The position numbers were made by a program, and so were the translations under genes. A DNA stretch of 64,000 nt. Source: Vicingus sp036171675. Its GTDB lineage: Bacteria; Bacteroidota; Bacteroidia; Flavobacteriales_E; Vicingaceae. The notes below the pieces were generated by a model. It saw only the letters and a list, made by a program, of their open reading frames with translations, had not been told where the DNA came from and did no database searches. Shown here one piece after another: positions 47,523-55,478 of the stretch. How positions within the stretch are numbered: position 1 is the first letter of the stretch; every line of letters begins with the position of its first letter. The stretch is taken from positions 1-64,000 of the forward strand of contig JAVHRO010000158.1 in assembly GCA_036171675.1 (NCBI GenBank), written 5' to 3'.

Positions 47523-47540
47523 TTATGTTATATAACATAA
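47523..47540. promoter_or_regulatory. Perfect 18-bp palindrome upstream of coxB
   Basis: TTATGTTATATAACATAA. Half-sites ATGTT-N4-AACAT have the Crp/Fnr 5-4-5 geometry. It sits between the Crp/Fnr gene and coxB and has a near copy at 8276-8293 before ctaB. Confidence 0.55.
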
Positions 47541-47601
47541 ATTTAGAGACGAAAATAAACATTTTCTTTAAACAACCTTTAATTTATTGATTAAAATTTA
47601 A

Positions 47602-48300
47602 CTATTTCATAAGTTTTTTTAATTCATCTATTTTTAAAATAGATATTTTGCGAAGATTAGTATCAAGAATACCTTGTTTTTTGAACTGACTCATTACCCG
47701 AATAACATTTGCTGTGTTCATGTTAGCCAAAGAAGCTATCTCTTTACGTTTTAATTCTATAGCTATAGTTTTGTTATCTTCTCGGTAACCAAAAAAATTG
47801 ATCAATTCGAGCAAAATATAAGCCAATCTTGATTCAAGTTTAGATTGAGTTAAAACCAATAACTTTTCGTTATGTTCAATTAATTTTCTAGAGAAATACA
47901 ATGTAATTTTAGTAGCAAGTATATTATTTTGGTTAATTACTTTAAAGAGATGTTCTTTTTTTATAATACACACTGAAGCGTGATTTAAGGCAATTGCAGT
48001 TGAATCAAAAGGCATGTCGGCCATTAGGCTTTCAAACCCAATAAAGTCAACAGGTTTTTGTAATCCAATAATAAATTCTTCTTCGATATTCCCTTGTTTT
48101 ACAATTTTTACATTACCATCATTTAAACAATATAAACCTGATGGTTTACTTCCTTCTTTAAAAATAATATCTCCAGGTTTGTAATAGTATTTAGTTCTTC
48201 CTTTGTTAATAATTTTTAACTCTTCTGGGCTTAATTCACTAAATAACGAAAAAATAACCTTCAAACAACTAACACAACTGCCAACACAATTATCTTCCAT
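47602..48300 (-). CDS. Crp/Fnr family transcriptional regulator with Fnr-like cysteine cluster
   Basis: 232 residues: cyclic-nucleotide-binding-like sensor domain (about 20-130), dimerisation helix (about 130-165) and winged HTH (about 183-210, KEIASLANMNTANVIRVMSQFK). Cysteines 5, 9 and 12 (CVGSCVSC) have the spacing of E. coli Fnr Cys16/20/23, and Cys111 (ASVCIIK) aligns with Fnr Cys122 (SMVCEIP); the counterpart of Fnr Cys29 is missing. An Fe-S, oxygen- or NO-sensing role is therefore plausible but unproven. Recognition helix keeps the Fnr Arg213 equivalent (Arg201) but not Glu209. Located between actF and coxB. Confidence 0.9.
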   Translation of the reverse strand: MEDNCVGSCVSCLKVIFSLFSELSPEELKIINKGRTKYYYKPGDIIFKEGSKPSGLYCLNDGNVKIVKQGNIEEEFIIGLQKPVDFIGFESLMADMPFDSTAIALNHASVCIIKKEHLFKVINQNNILATKITLYFSRKLIEHNEKLLVLTQSKLESRLAYILLELINFFGYREDNKTIAIELKRKEIASLANMNTANVIRVMSQFKKQGILDTNLRKISILKIDELKKLMK

Positions 48301-48349
48301 GGTAATATAAGTTAAGTTAAATTCAAAAAAAGTTTATATCGTTGATTGA

Positions 48350-49558
48350 TTAGGTATGTAAATGTAAACTCTCATCATACATCGGATGATTTTTTGTCAT
48401 TAGTGGAGCTTTTGAAAGTGCGCTTAAAGTCACTTTAATAAATGCGCCCAAAAACATTAAAAACATACCTATTTCAACAGCGCCTACTTGACCATGTTCG
48501 TGCATTGTCCCAGGTAAAACCATAATTAATACATCCAGCCAATGTGTACAAAAAATAACCAATGCAACAGGAACTAAAAATACCACATTTCTTTTTGCAT
48601 CTCTTGACATCAATACAAAAAATGGAAATAAAAAATTGATAAAGAAAATACTCAAATAAATAACTTTGTATTCATTAAATCTTTCCAAATAGTAGGTAAC
48701 CTCTTCTGGAATATCGGAATACCAAATTAGCATAAATTGAGAAAACCACAAGTACGACCACAACATACTTATAGCAAACATCCATTTTCCTAAATCGTGA
48801 ATATGGCTATTATTTACTTCTTTTAAATAACCTTGCGATTTTAAATAAAGAACCAATAAAAGTGAAAAAATAATTGCGGAAACCCACATTCCAGAAAATG
48901 CATACCAACCAAACATTGTACTAAACCAATGAACATCGATTGACATTAACCAATCCCAAGCGGACGAAGATGATGTATATGCAAAGAAGGCTATAAACAA
49001 TACACCCATAATTATTCCCTTCTTATAAGTTGTTGAAACCTCACCTGCTCCTAACACAAATTTATCTTCTTCCAACGATTTTTTTCTGAACCAATTGGCA
49101 AAATATAACCAAACTATAAAATACACTATTGTTCTTCCCCAAAAGAATGGTAGATTTAAATATCCTGATTTTTCTGCAATAACTTTATCAAAATGCTCAC
49201 TTGCAGGATCAGTAATTCCATAAGCCATCCAATGGTAAATATGGTTCCAATGCAAACTTGCTCCAATAAAAACAAGTAACAACAACAATGCGGAAATTGG
49301 CATAAAACTCAACATAGATTGGAAAATTCGTTGAGTAGTAACTCCCCACGACATTTCAGAAACATATTGTAAGGCAATAAAAAACAATGATGCTAACGAA
49401 ATTGTGAAAAAGAAATATCCATTTACTAAAACGTTGGCCCAAATTCGTTGTCCTGTATGTTCATGACTTGTAAATACTCCTATTAAAAAAGCAGCTAACC
49501 CAATTACAATTAATATTATGGTGGTGATATTAGCTTTACTCGATACTTTATATTCCAT
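48350..49558 (-). CDS. actF: Alternative Complex III subunit ActF (quinol:cytochrome c oxidoreductase membrane subunit)
   Basis: 402 residues with about ten hydrophobic helices, first at 13-30 (IILIVIGLAAFLIGVFTS). Segments QYVSEMSWGVTTQRIFQSML, AYTSSSSAWDWLMSIDVHWFSTMFGWYAFSG and SMLWSYLWFSQFMLIWYSDIPEE are typical of ActF in Bacteroidota. It is an NrfD/ActC-related membrane subunit, possibly involved in proton translocation. Final gene of the act set, 49 bp before the regulator gene. Confidence 0.93.
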   Translation of the reverse strand: MEYKVSSKANITTIILIVIGLAAFLIGVFTSHEHTGQRIWANVLVNGYFFFTISLASLFFIALQYVSEMSWGVTTQRIFQSMLSFMPISALLLLLVFIGASLHWNHIYHWMAYGITDPASEHFDKVIAEKSGYLNLPFFWGRTIVYFIVWLYFANWFRKKSLEEDKFVLGAGEVSTTYKKGIIMGVLFIAFFAYTSSSSAWDWLMSIDVHWFSTMFGWYAFSGMWVSAIIFSLLLVLYLKSQGYLKEVNNSHIHDLGKWMFAISMLWSYLWFSQFMLIWYSDIPEEVTYYLERFNEYKVIYLSIFFINFLFPFFVLMSRDAKRNVVFLVPVALVIFCTHWLDVLIMVLPGTMHEHGQVGAVEIGMFLMFLGAFIKVTLSALSKAPLMTKNHPMYDESLHLHT

Positions 49559-49584
49559 TTTATAAATGTTTAATTAAGTCTAAA

Positions 49585-50232
49585 TTATTTTTGAGCAATT
49601 TTATCAACCACTACATTACTATCTGTAACAACGGTTGGTTGATTTTCGTTCATAAACTTGGTTCTGATAAAATAAATCAATTTCCATCTTTCTTCTTTAG
49701 TTAATTGAGAAGCGTGTGAACCCATCAAATTCTTTCCATAGGTAAGGGTATGAAACATTTTACCTTCCGGAATAGCTAACCCAGGAGCAAATTTAACAGG
49801 TAATGGTGGAAATTTTTCGTTTTGCACTAAAACACCATCTCCTTGACCATTTGCACCATGGCAATGCACACAGAACATTCCAAATAATACTTCTCCTTCT
49901 TTAACAATTGTATCACTAAAGTGAAGTGGATTTTTTAATAAAAGTCCAGCTTGTTCGTAACCTTCTGGTGTATTTTCGAAAGGATAAGGAGTAAATCCTC
50001 TTGGAATTGTTCCTACAACAGGTAATCGTGCCGACATGGTATTTTTCATATCTAAATTTGGTCGATCACCACGTACTTCTCCAAAATCCACATAGGTTTC
50101 TATTGATGGCGATCGAAACATGTCAGGCATGTATTCAGGAGCTTGTCCATCTTTTTCTCTACATGAAAACATAGATACAACTATAACGGCAAGTAATATT
50201 TTTGCAACACCTTTTTGATAATTCTTTTTCAT
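49585..50232 (-). CDS. actE: Alternative Complex III subunit ActE (monoheme cytochrome c lipoprotein)
   Basis: About 215 residues from 50232 (MKKNYQKGVAKILL); the lipobox places a lipidated Cys at 24 (SMFSCREKDG). One heme-binding motif CVHCH in GMFCVHCHGANGQGDG; the distal ligand may be Met in GKNLMGSH. It shuttles electrons between ActA and the oxidase. A longer frame runs to 50283 across the end of actD but adds a non-signal sequence, so it is not used; 50241 is a second candidate start. Confidence 0.92.
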   Translation of the reverse strand: MKKNYQKGVAKILLAVIVVSMFSCREKDGQAPEYMPDMFRSPSIETYVDFGEVRGDRPNLDMKNTMSARLPVVGTIPRGFTPYPFENTPEGYEQAGLLLKNPLHFSDTIVKEGEVLFGMFCVHCHGANGQGDGVLVQNEKFPPLPVKFAPGLAIPEGKMFHTLTYGKNLMGSHASQLTKEERWKLIYFIRTKFMNENQPTVVTDSNVVVDKIAQK

Positions 50233-50249
50233 AAACAACATTTCTATAA

Positions 50250-50780
50250 TTATGAATTTTTTACATCGATTTCTAAAACACATGTTTCATTTATCAATGA
50301 TTTAATTTCTTCTTCACTTACTTCATTGTCATGAGTATGAATTTCCATAACAAATCTATCATCAGTAGTTCTTGGATAAGGATTTCTTGATTTAAATCCG
50401 GGCAAAGTCCAGTTTCTTAATAAATAAGTAATTGCCATACCATGTGCAGCACACAATACACCAAACTCAAAAGTTATTGGAATAAATGAAGGTAAGTTAG
50501 TAAAGATTGAAAAATTTGGTTTTCCACCAACATTTAATGGCCAATCTTTAATCATGAAAAACCACATTCCAGTTAATGCTAAAGAAACACCAATCATACC
50601 ATAAATAAAAGCGGCAATGGCAATTCTGGTTCTTTTAAGCCCAATAACTGGGTCAAGTCCATGAACTGGAAAAGGTGAAAATACATCTCTGATGTATACT
50701 CCTTTTGCAACAAGATGTTTTGCACTTTCTAAAAGCACATAATCATCATCATAAATCGCATATATTTTTTTGTCTGACAT
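50250..50780 (-). CDS. actD: Alternative Complex III subunit ActD (DUF3341)
   Basis: 176 residues: a soluble N-terminal part (IYAIYDDDYVLLESAKHLV), then SPFPVHGLDPVIGLKRTRI, which is characteristic of the family, and two TM helices (about 52-75, 92-118). Membrane-anchored structural subunit that packs against ActC and ActF. 75 bp downstream of actC; that gap is filled by an inverted 7-bp-period repeat. Confidence 0.93.
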   Translation of the reverse strand: MSDKKIYAIYDDDYVLLESAKHLVAKGVYIRDVFSPFPVHGLDPVIGLKRTRIAIAAFIYGMIGVSLALTGMWFFMIKDWPLNVGGKPNFSIFTNLPSFIPITFEFGVLCAAHGMAITYLLRNWTLPGFKSRNPYPRTTDDRFVMEIHTHDNEVSEEEIKSLINETCVLEIDVKNS

Positions 50781-50781
50781 A

Positions 50782-50856
50782 CTTTAAAATTTAAAATTTG
50801 AGGTTTGAGGTTTGAGGTTTTTTTTAACATTGAACTTCAAACTTCAAACCTTGAAC
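50782..50856. repeat. Inverted 7-bp-period repeat between actC and actD
   Basis: Left array in 7-bp register from 50782: CTTTAAA, ATTTAAA, ATTTGAG, GTTTGAG, GTTTGAG. Right array in opposite orientation from 50827: ACATTGA, ACTTCAA, ACTTCAA, ACCTTGA. The arms are imperfectly complementary around a T-run. It occupies the whole spacer between the two genes. Confidence 0.65.
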
Positions 50857-52271
50857 TAATTTATTTTTTTTACTGGATGTAATTTTTTAAAATCTTCATC
50901 CGACATATTTTTATAACGTTCGCCAGATGATTTTAATATTGATTTTACCTCATTAAAAGCTAATACTGGGAAATATTTTAAAAACAATAAATAAAATACA
51001 GAGAAAATTCCAATTGTTCCAATATAGACCCCTATATCAACCCAAGTAGGATAAAACATAGACCAACTTGATGGCAAATAATCACGGTGAACTGAAGTTA
51101 CAATAATGACAAAACGTTCAAACCACATTCCTATATTCACAATTATTGACATAAAGAAAGTGAATCCAAGATTAGTTCTTAATTTTTTAAACCAAAATAA
51201 GTGTGGAGAAACCACATTACAGGTCATCATGGTCCAATATGCCCATGCATAAGGCCCAGAGAATCGATTAATGAATGCATATGATTCGTATTCAACACCT
51301 GAATAATAAGACATGAATAATTCTGTTAAATAGGCTACACCAACAATGGATCCCGTAACAATAATTACAATGTTCATGTATTCAATATGCTTAATGGTAA
51401 CATATTGTTCTAAATGCATCGCTTTACGAACAATTAACATTAAAGTTTGAACCATTGCAAATCCAGAAAAAACTGCTCCTGCAACAAAGTAGGGTGGAAA
51501 AATAGTGGTATGCCAACCAGGTATAACAGAAGTAGCAAAGTCCATAGATACTATAGAGTGAACGGAAAATACTAATGGAGTAGCCAAACCAGCTAAAACC
51601 AATGAAACTTCTTCAAATCGTTGCCAAGCTTTTGCATTTCCTGTCCAACCAAAACTCAACAATGAATACATTAATTTAGAAACAGGAGTTTTTGCTCTAT
51701 CTCTGATTGTAGCAAAATCGGGAATTAATCCAATATACCAAAACACCAATGAAACCGACATATAGGTGCTAATTGCAAAAACATCCCATAACAAAGGGGA
51801 GTTAAAATTTACCCAAAGTGAACCAAATTGATTAGGCAAAGGTAAAACCCAATAAGCCATCCATATTCTACCCATGTGAATCATTGGAAATGTTCCTGCC
51901 ATAAACACAGCAAAGATTGTCATTGCCTCTGCTGGTCTGTTAATTGCCATTCTCCATTTTTGACGGAACAACAACAATACTGCAGAAATTAATGTCCCGG
52001 CGTGGCCGATACCAACCCACCATACAAAGTTTGTAATATCCCAAGCCCAACCTACTGTATTATTCAATCCCCAAACCCCAATTCCAGTTCCAATAAGATA
52101 CAATATGCAACAAACACCCCAAAGAGCAATGATTGATGCAATGGTCATTAATATTTTCCACGTTTTAGTGGGTGCATGCTCTATGGTATGAAGTACATCA
52201 TCACTTATTTTACTATAAGTAACATCATTACCTAAGATTAATGGTTCTCTAATTACCGCTTCTTTATGCAT
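50856..52271 (-). CDS. actC: Alternative Complex III subunit ActC (NrfD/PsrC-like membrane subunit)
   Basis: 471 residues with about ten TM helices in the NrfD/PsrC fold. Landmarks: NNTVGWAWDITNFVWWVGIGHAGTLISAVLLL, RAKTPVSKLMYSLLSFGWTG and VNIGMWFERFVIIVTSVHRDYLPSSW. In Rhodothermus and Flavobacterium complexes ActC contains the quinol-oxidation site facing ActB. 26 bp after actB. Confidence 0.96.
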   Translation of the reverse strand: MHKEAVIREPLILGNDVTYSKISDDVLHTIEHAPTKTWKILMTIASIIALWGVCCILYLIGTGIGVWGLNNTVGWAWDITNFVWWVGIGHAGTLISAVLLLFRQKWRMAINRPAEAMTIFAVFMAGTFPMIHMGRIWMAYWVLPLPNQFGSLWVNFNSPLLWDVFAISTYMSVSLVFWYIGLIPDFATIRDRAKTPVSKLMYSLLSFGWTGNAKAWQRFEEVSLVLAGLATPLVFSVHSIVSMDFATSVIPGWHTTIFPPYFVAGAVFSGFAMVQTLMLIVRKAMHLEQYVTIKHIEYMNIVIIVTGSIVGVAYLTELFMSYYSGVEYESYAFINRFSGPYAWAYWTMMTCNVVSPHLFWFKKLRTNLGFTFFMSIIVNIGMWFERFVIIVTSVHRDYLPSSWSMFYPTWVDIGVYIGTIGIFSVFYLLFLKYFPVLAFNEVKSILKSSGERYKNMSDEDFKKLHPVKKIN

Positions 52272-52297
52272 TCTTTTAAATTTTATTAAAACAACTA

Positions 52298-55200
52298 TTA
52301 AGCTTCGTTATTTTTAAGATTTCTTACTTTCGTTTGATAATATATGTTTGGCTGTTGACCAACTTCTTCAATTACCCTAAAAGCTCTATTATGATTTTTA
52401 CCTTCACTTGCTTTACTTGTGGTGTCGTTCAAATCACCAAACGTAATTGCGTTTGTGGGACAAGCTGTCGCACAAGCCGTTTGGATTGATCCGTCTTGAA
52501 CTTTTGTGCTTGCAATTTTTGCTTCTAACTTACCCGCTTGAATTCGTTGAACACACATGCTACATTTTTCCATAACCCCTCTTGAACGAACAACAACATC
52601 TGGATTTAATACCATACGTCCTAAATCGTCTTGCGATGGATTTACTTCAGTAAATTTGCTATATGCTTTATAATTATACCAGTTAAATCTTCTCACTTTA
52701 TAGGCGCAGTTATTAGCACAATATCTAGTACCAATACAACGGTTATATGCCATCATGTTTAATCCTTCATTGCTATGTGTTGTAGCCGCAACAGGGCAAA
52801 CTGTTTCACATCCTGCATGATTACAATGTTGACACATCATAGGTTGATGTATAACTTGTGGATTATCTGATGCTCTTTCCATTTGGGTATAAGCAGCAAT
52901 TCCTCCAATATTTTCAGCTAATTTTGTTTTTTCATGAGTTTCACCAATTGCTCCAACTTCTTGATGATCACTAGAATAATACCTATCAATTCTTAACCAA
53001 TGCATTATTCTTCCTCTTCTTACTTCATCTTTGCCTATTACAGCGATATTATTTTCAGAAATACATGAAGTAACACAAGCACTACATCCGATACAGGTAT
53101 TTAAATCAATCGTCATTCCCCATCTATGTCCAATATTTTCAACAGGCTGGGCTTTCCATAAATCAATTTCTTTTACATTTTTTTGTATGGCTTCTCCATT
53201 TTCATGAACCAATAAGGTATGCGCTGGATTATAATCGTCTTTATTACCTTTTTTATAAACATCTAAAGTAGTTTCTCTAACAATAGAATCTCTTCCCATA
53301 ATGGTTTGTTGCGTTTGTGTTGCTGCAACATGATATTCCATTGTTACATCAACTAATGTAGCAACTCCATAATAACTAAAACCAGCATCATTTAGAGAAA
53401 CCAATGGGTAAGCGTTTTTACCGGTAGCTTCAATCATATTGCCCACTTTTTTACCATATCCAAGAGCTAAACCAATAGTTCCTTTAGCTTGACCTGGTTG
53501 TGCCACAACGGGTAAATTTTCAACTGTTTTACCGTTTACAGTAACACTAACCACATTAGCCAATTGTTCTTGGCCGAGATTAATATTGTAACCTTTGTCT
53601 AGCATTTCTGCTGGATTCATGGTAACATAATTATCCCAGGTTACCTTTGTAAGTGGGTCTGGCATTTCTTGTAGCCATGGGTTGTCAGCACCTGAGCCAT
53701 CACCCACTCCCATATTTTGGGTTAATACAATTTCTATTGCCCCTGATTTTATATCTTTTATTGCAGTATAAGCAATATTCAAATCAGCATTAAAAGGAGC
53801 TACATCTGTTATTTTAGTTGGTATTTCAACAACTCCGTCATGTAAAGACTTATTCCAAAAATCAGTAAAAAACAATTGACTGGTTTGTTGGGTGAAAATA
53901 TTTTTATCCCAATAGGATTTTAGATAATCATAATAAGGAGTTGTATTACCTTTCCAAACTAAAAAACTCTCTTGAGCTTGACGGGTATTGAATAATTTTG
54001 AAATAGTGGGTTGAGCTAATGAGTAATATCCTTCAACAGGACAAGCGTCATTCCATGATTCTAAGGCGTGATTGTCAGGACAAACATATTTACAAACAGC
54101 AGCAGTATCCGTTAGTTTTGAAGCAAAAGAAACCGAAAGTTTAACTTTAGCTAAAGCCGATTTAAATTCTTCCCCTAATGTATAAACGGGGTCAACACCA
54201 TAAATAAATAAGGCATCTACTTCACCAGCGTTCATTGCTTTGATTAAAGCAACTAATTCAGCATCATCTCCTGCTTTGGTGTTTGAAGAACGAGCCAAAT
54301 CAATTGTTTTACCATAATTACCCAGTAAATTATTGATAGCATTAACAAGAATTTGAACATTTTTATCGTTCGAACCACAAATAACTATTGATTCACCTAA
54401 CGTAGATTTTAAATCATTAACCACCTTAGCAATGTAATCATCATATTTTGTAGAGTCAGCACTAACATTACCACCTAATTTATTTAATATTTGAGCTACT
54501 ATTGCACCGTATTCAGATGGTTTTACGGGTACTCTAACATCTGCATTAGTTCCAGTTAACGACATATTGGCCTCAAACTGATAATGTTTCGACATCCAAT
54601 CATTATCTGGTTTTCTGGTTTGAGCATAATCGTTAAGATACATTAACGAATCTAACCAACTAGCCATAAAATCAGCACCAATACTAACTATAGTTTTCGC
54701 CTTTTTAAAGTTATAAGTAGGTATTGCTGCCTTGCCAAACGTGACTTGATTTGCATTTAATATTCCTGAATAAGAAATAGGATTGTATTGAACCCAACCC
54801 TCTAATTGGCGACCTTTTACAAATCCTTTCTCGTCATGAACTTCTTTGGCAGCGAAATCAAATAAAATACTTCTTGTTGCAGGACTAATAATAGTATTCG
54901 ATAGAATTTTTATATTTTTTGAATTTGCCAATTCGTTTTTAATAGCCGTATCAACCGTATTCCAATCGGAATCCTTACCGTTTGCCATCGGGTTTTTTAA
55001 TCTATTGTTATCGTATAAAGACAACACAGAGGCATTAACTCTAGCATTAATTGCACCTTTGGTAAGTGTTGACAGATTATTACCACTAATAAAAATTGGT
55101 CGTCCTTCTCTAGTTTTAACTAAAATGGGAGCATAGTCGTTACCATCAAAATACGTTGATGCATAATAGTTAGCAACACCAGGTGTAATTTCTTCTGGTT

Positions 55201-55447
55201 TATTGATATAAGGTATCGCTTTTGTTATCGGAGTTTCACACGAAGCCAATGAAGCTGCTGCGACACTGAATCCAAGAAATTTAAGAAAATCTCTTCTTGA
55301 TGTTGAAGAACTTTCTAACGATGCAGCATCACCTAGAAATTCATCAACAGGTAAATGTTCTGGAAATTCGTTTTGTGACGAAGCCAAAAAGTTAGCATCT
55401 TCATTAAGTTGTTCTAAACCTTTCCAGTATTTTTTTGAATTAGCCAT
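52298..55447 (-). CDS. actB: Alternative Complex III subunit ActB (iron-sulfur/molybdopterin oxidoreductase-like fusion)
   Basis: 1049 residues. Tat-type N-terminus RRDFLKFLGFSVAAASLASC (Arg51-Arg52, possible lipidated Cys70). A large molybdopterin-oxidoreductase-like domain (about 75-760) that in this family carries no Mo cofactor, then a ferredoxin-like domain with cluster cysteines 785/788/791/795, 872/875/880/884, 904/910/914 and 962/965/992/996. It relays electrons from the quinol site in ActC towards the ActA hemes. The Tat signal fits folding with Fe-S clusters before export. Confidence 0.96.
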   Translation of the reverse strand: MANSKKYWKGLEQLNEDANFLASSQNEFPEHLPVDEFLGDAASLESSSTSRRDFLKFLGFSVAAASLASCETPITKAIPYINKPEEITPGVANYYASTYFDGNDYAPILVKTREGRPIFISGNNLSTLTKGAINARVNASVLSLYDNNRLKNPMANGKDSDWNTVDTAIKNELANSKNIKILSNTIISPATRSILFDFAAKEVHDEKGFVKGRQLEGWVQYNPISYSGILNANQVTFGKAAIPTYNFKKAKTIVSIGADFMASWLDSLMYLNDYAQTRKPDNDWMSKHYQFEANMSLTGTNADVRVPVKPSEYGAIVAQILNKLGGNVSADSTKYDDYIAKVVNDLKSTLGESIVICGSNDKNVQILVNAINNLLGNYGKTIDLARSSNTKAGDDAELVALIKAMNAGEVDALFIYGVDPVYTLGEEFKSALAKVKLSVSFASKLTDTAAVCKYVCPDNHALESWNDACPVEGYYSLAQPTISKLFNTRQAQESFLVWKGNTTPYYDYLKSYWDKNIFTQQTSQLFFTDFWNKSLHDGVVEIPTKITDVAPFNADLNIAYTAIKDIKSGAIEIVLTQNMGVGDGSGADNPWLQEMPDPLTKVTWDNYVTMNPAEMLDKGYNINLGQEQLANVVSVTVNGKTVENLPVVAQPGQAKGTIGLALGYGKKVGNMIEATGKNAYPLVSLNDAGFSYYGVATLVDVTMEYHVAATQTQQTIMGRDSIVRETTLDVYKKGNKDDYNPAHTLLVHENGEAIQKNVKEIDLWKAQPVENIGHRWGMTIDLNTCIGCSACVTSCISENNIAVIGKDEVRRGRIMHWLRIDRYYSSDHQEVGAIGETHEKTKLAENIGGIAAYTQMERASDNPQVIHQPMMCQHCNHAGCETVCPVAATTHSNEGLNMMAYNRCIGTRYCANNCAYKVRRFNWYNYKAYSKFTEVNPSQDDLGRMVLNPDVVVRSRGVMEKCSMCVQRIQAGKLEAKIASTKVQDGSIQTACATACPTNAITFGDLNDTTSKASEGKNHNRAFRVIEEVGQQPNIYYQTKVRNLKNNEA

Positions 55448-55478
55448 ATTATGTTAAAGCTTAAAAGTTCTAATTAAA

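Noticed and set aside
50233..50283. N-terminal extension of ActE overlapping actD
   Set aside because: The extension is not signal-like and would bury the lipoprotein signal that starts at 50232.
50782..50856. Inverted repeat as a rho-independent terminator inside the act operon
   Set aside because: Reading in the operon direction, the second arm is followed by mixed A/T sequence without a T-run, and pairing is interrupted by mismatches.
52298..55447. ActB as a genuine molybdoenzyme (formate dehydrogenase or nitrate reductase)
   Set aside because: Operon context and domain order are those of Alternative Complex III, whose molybdopterin-like domain holds no Mo cofactor.
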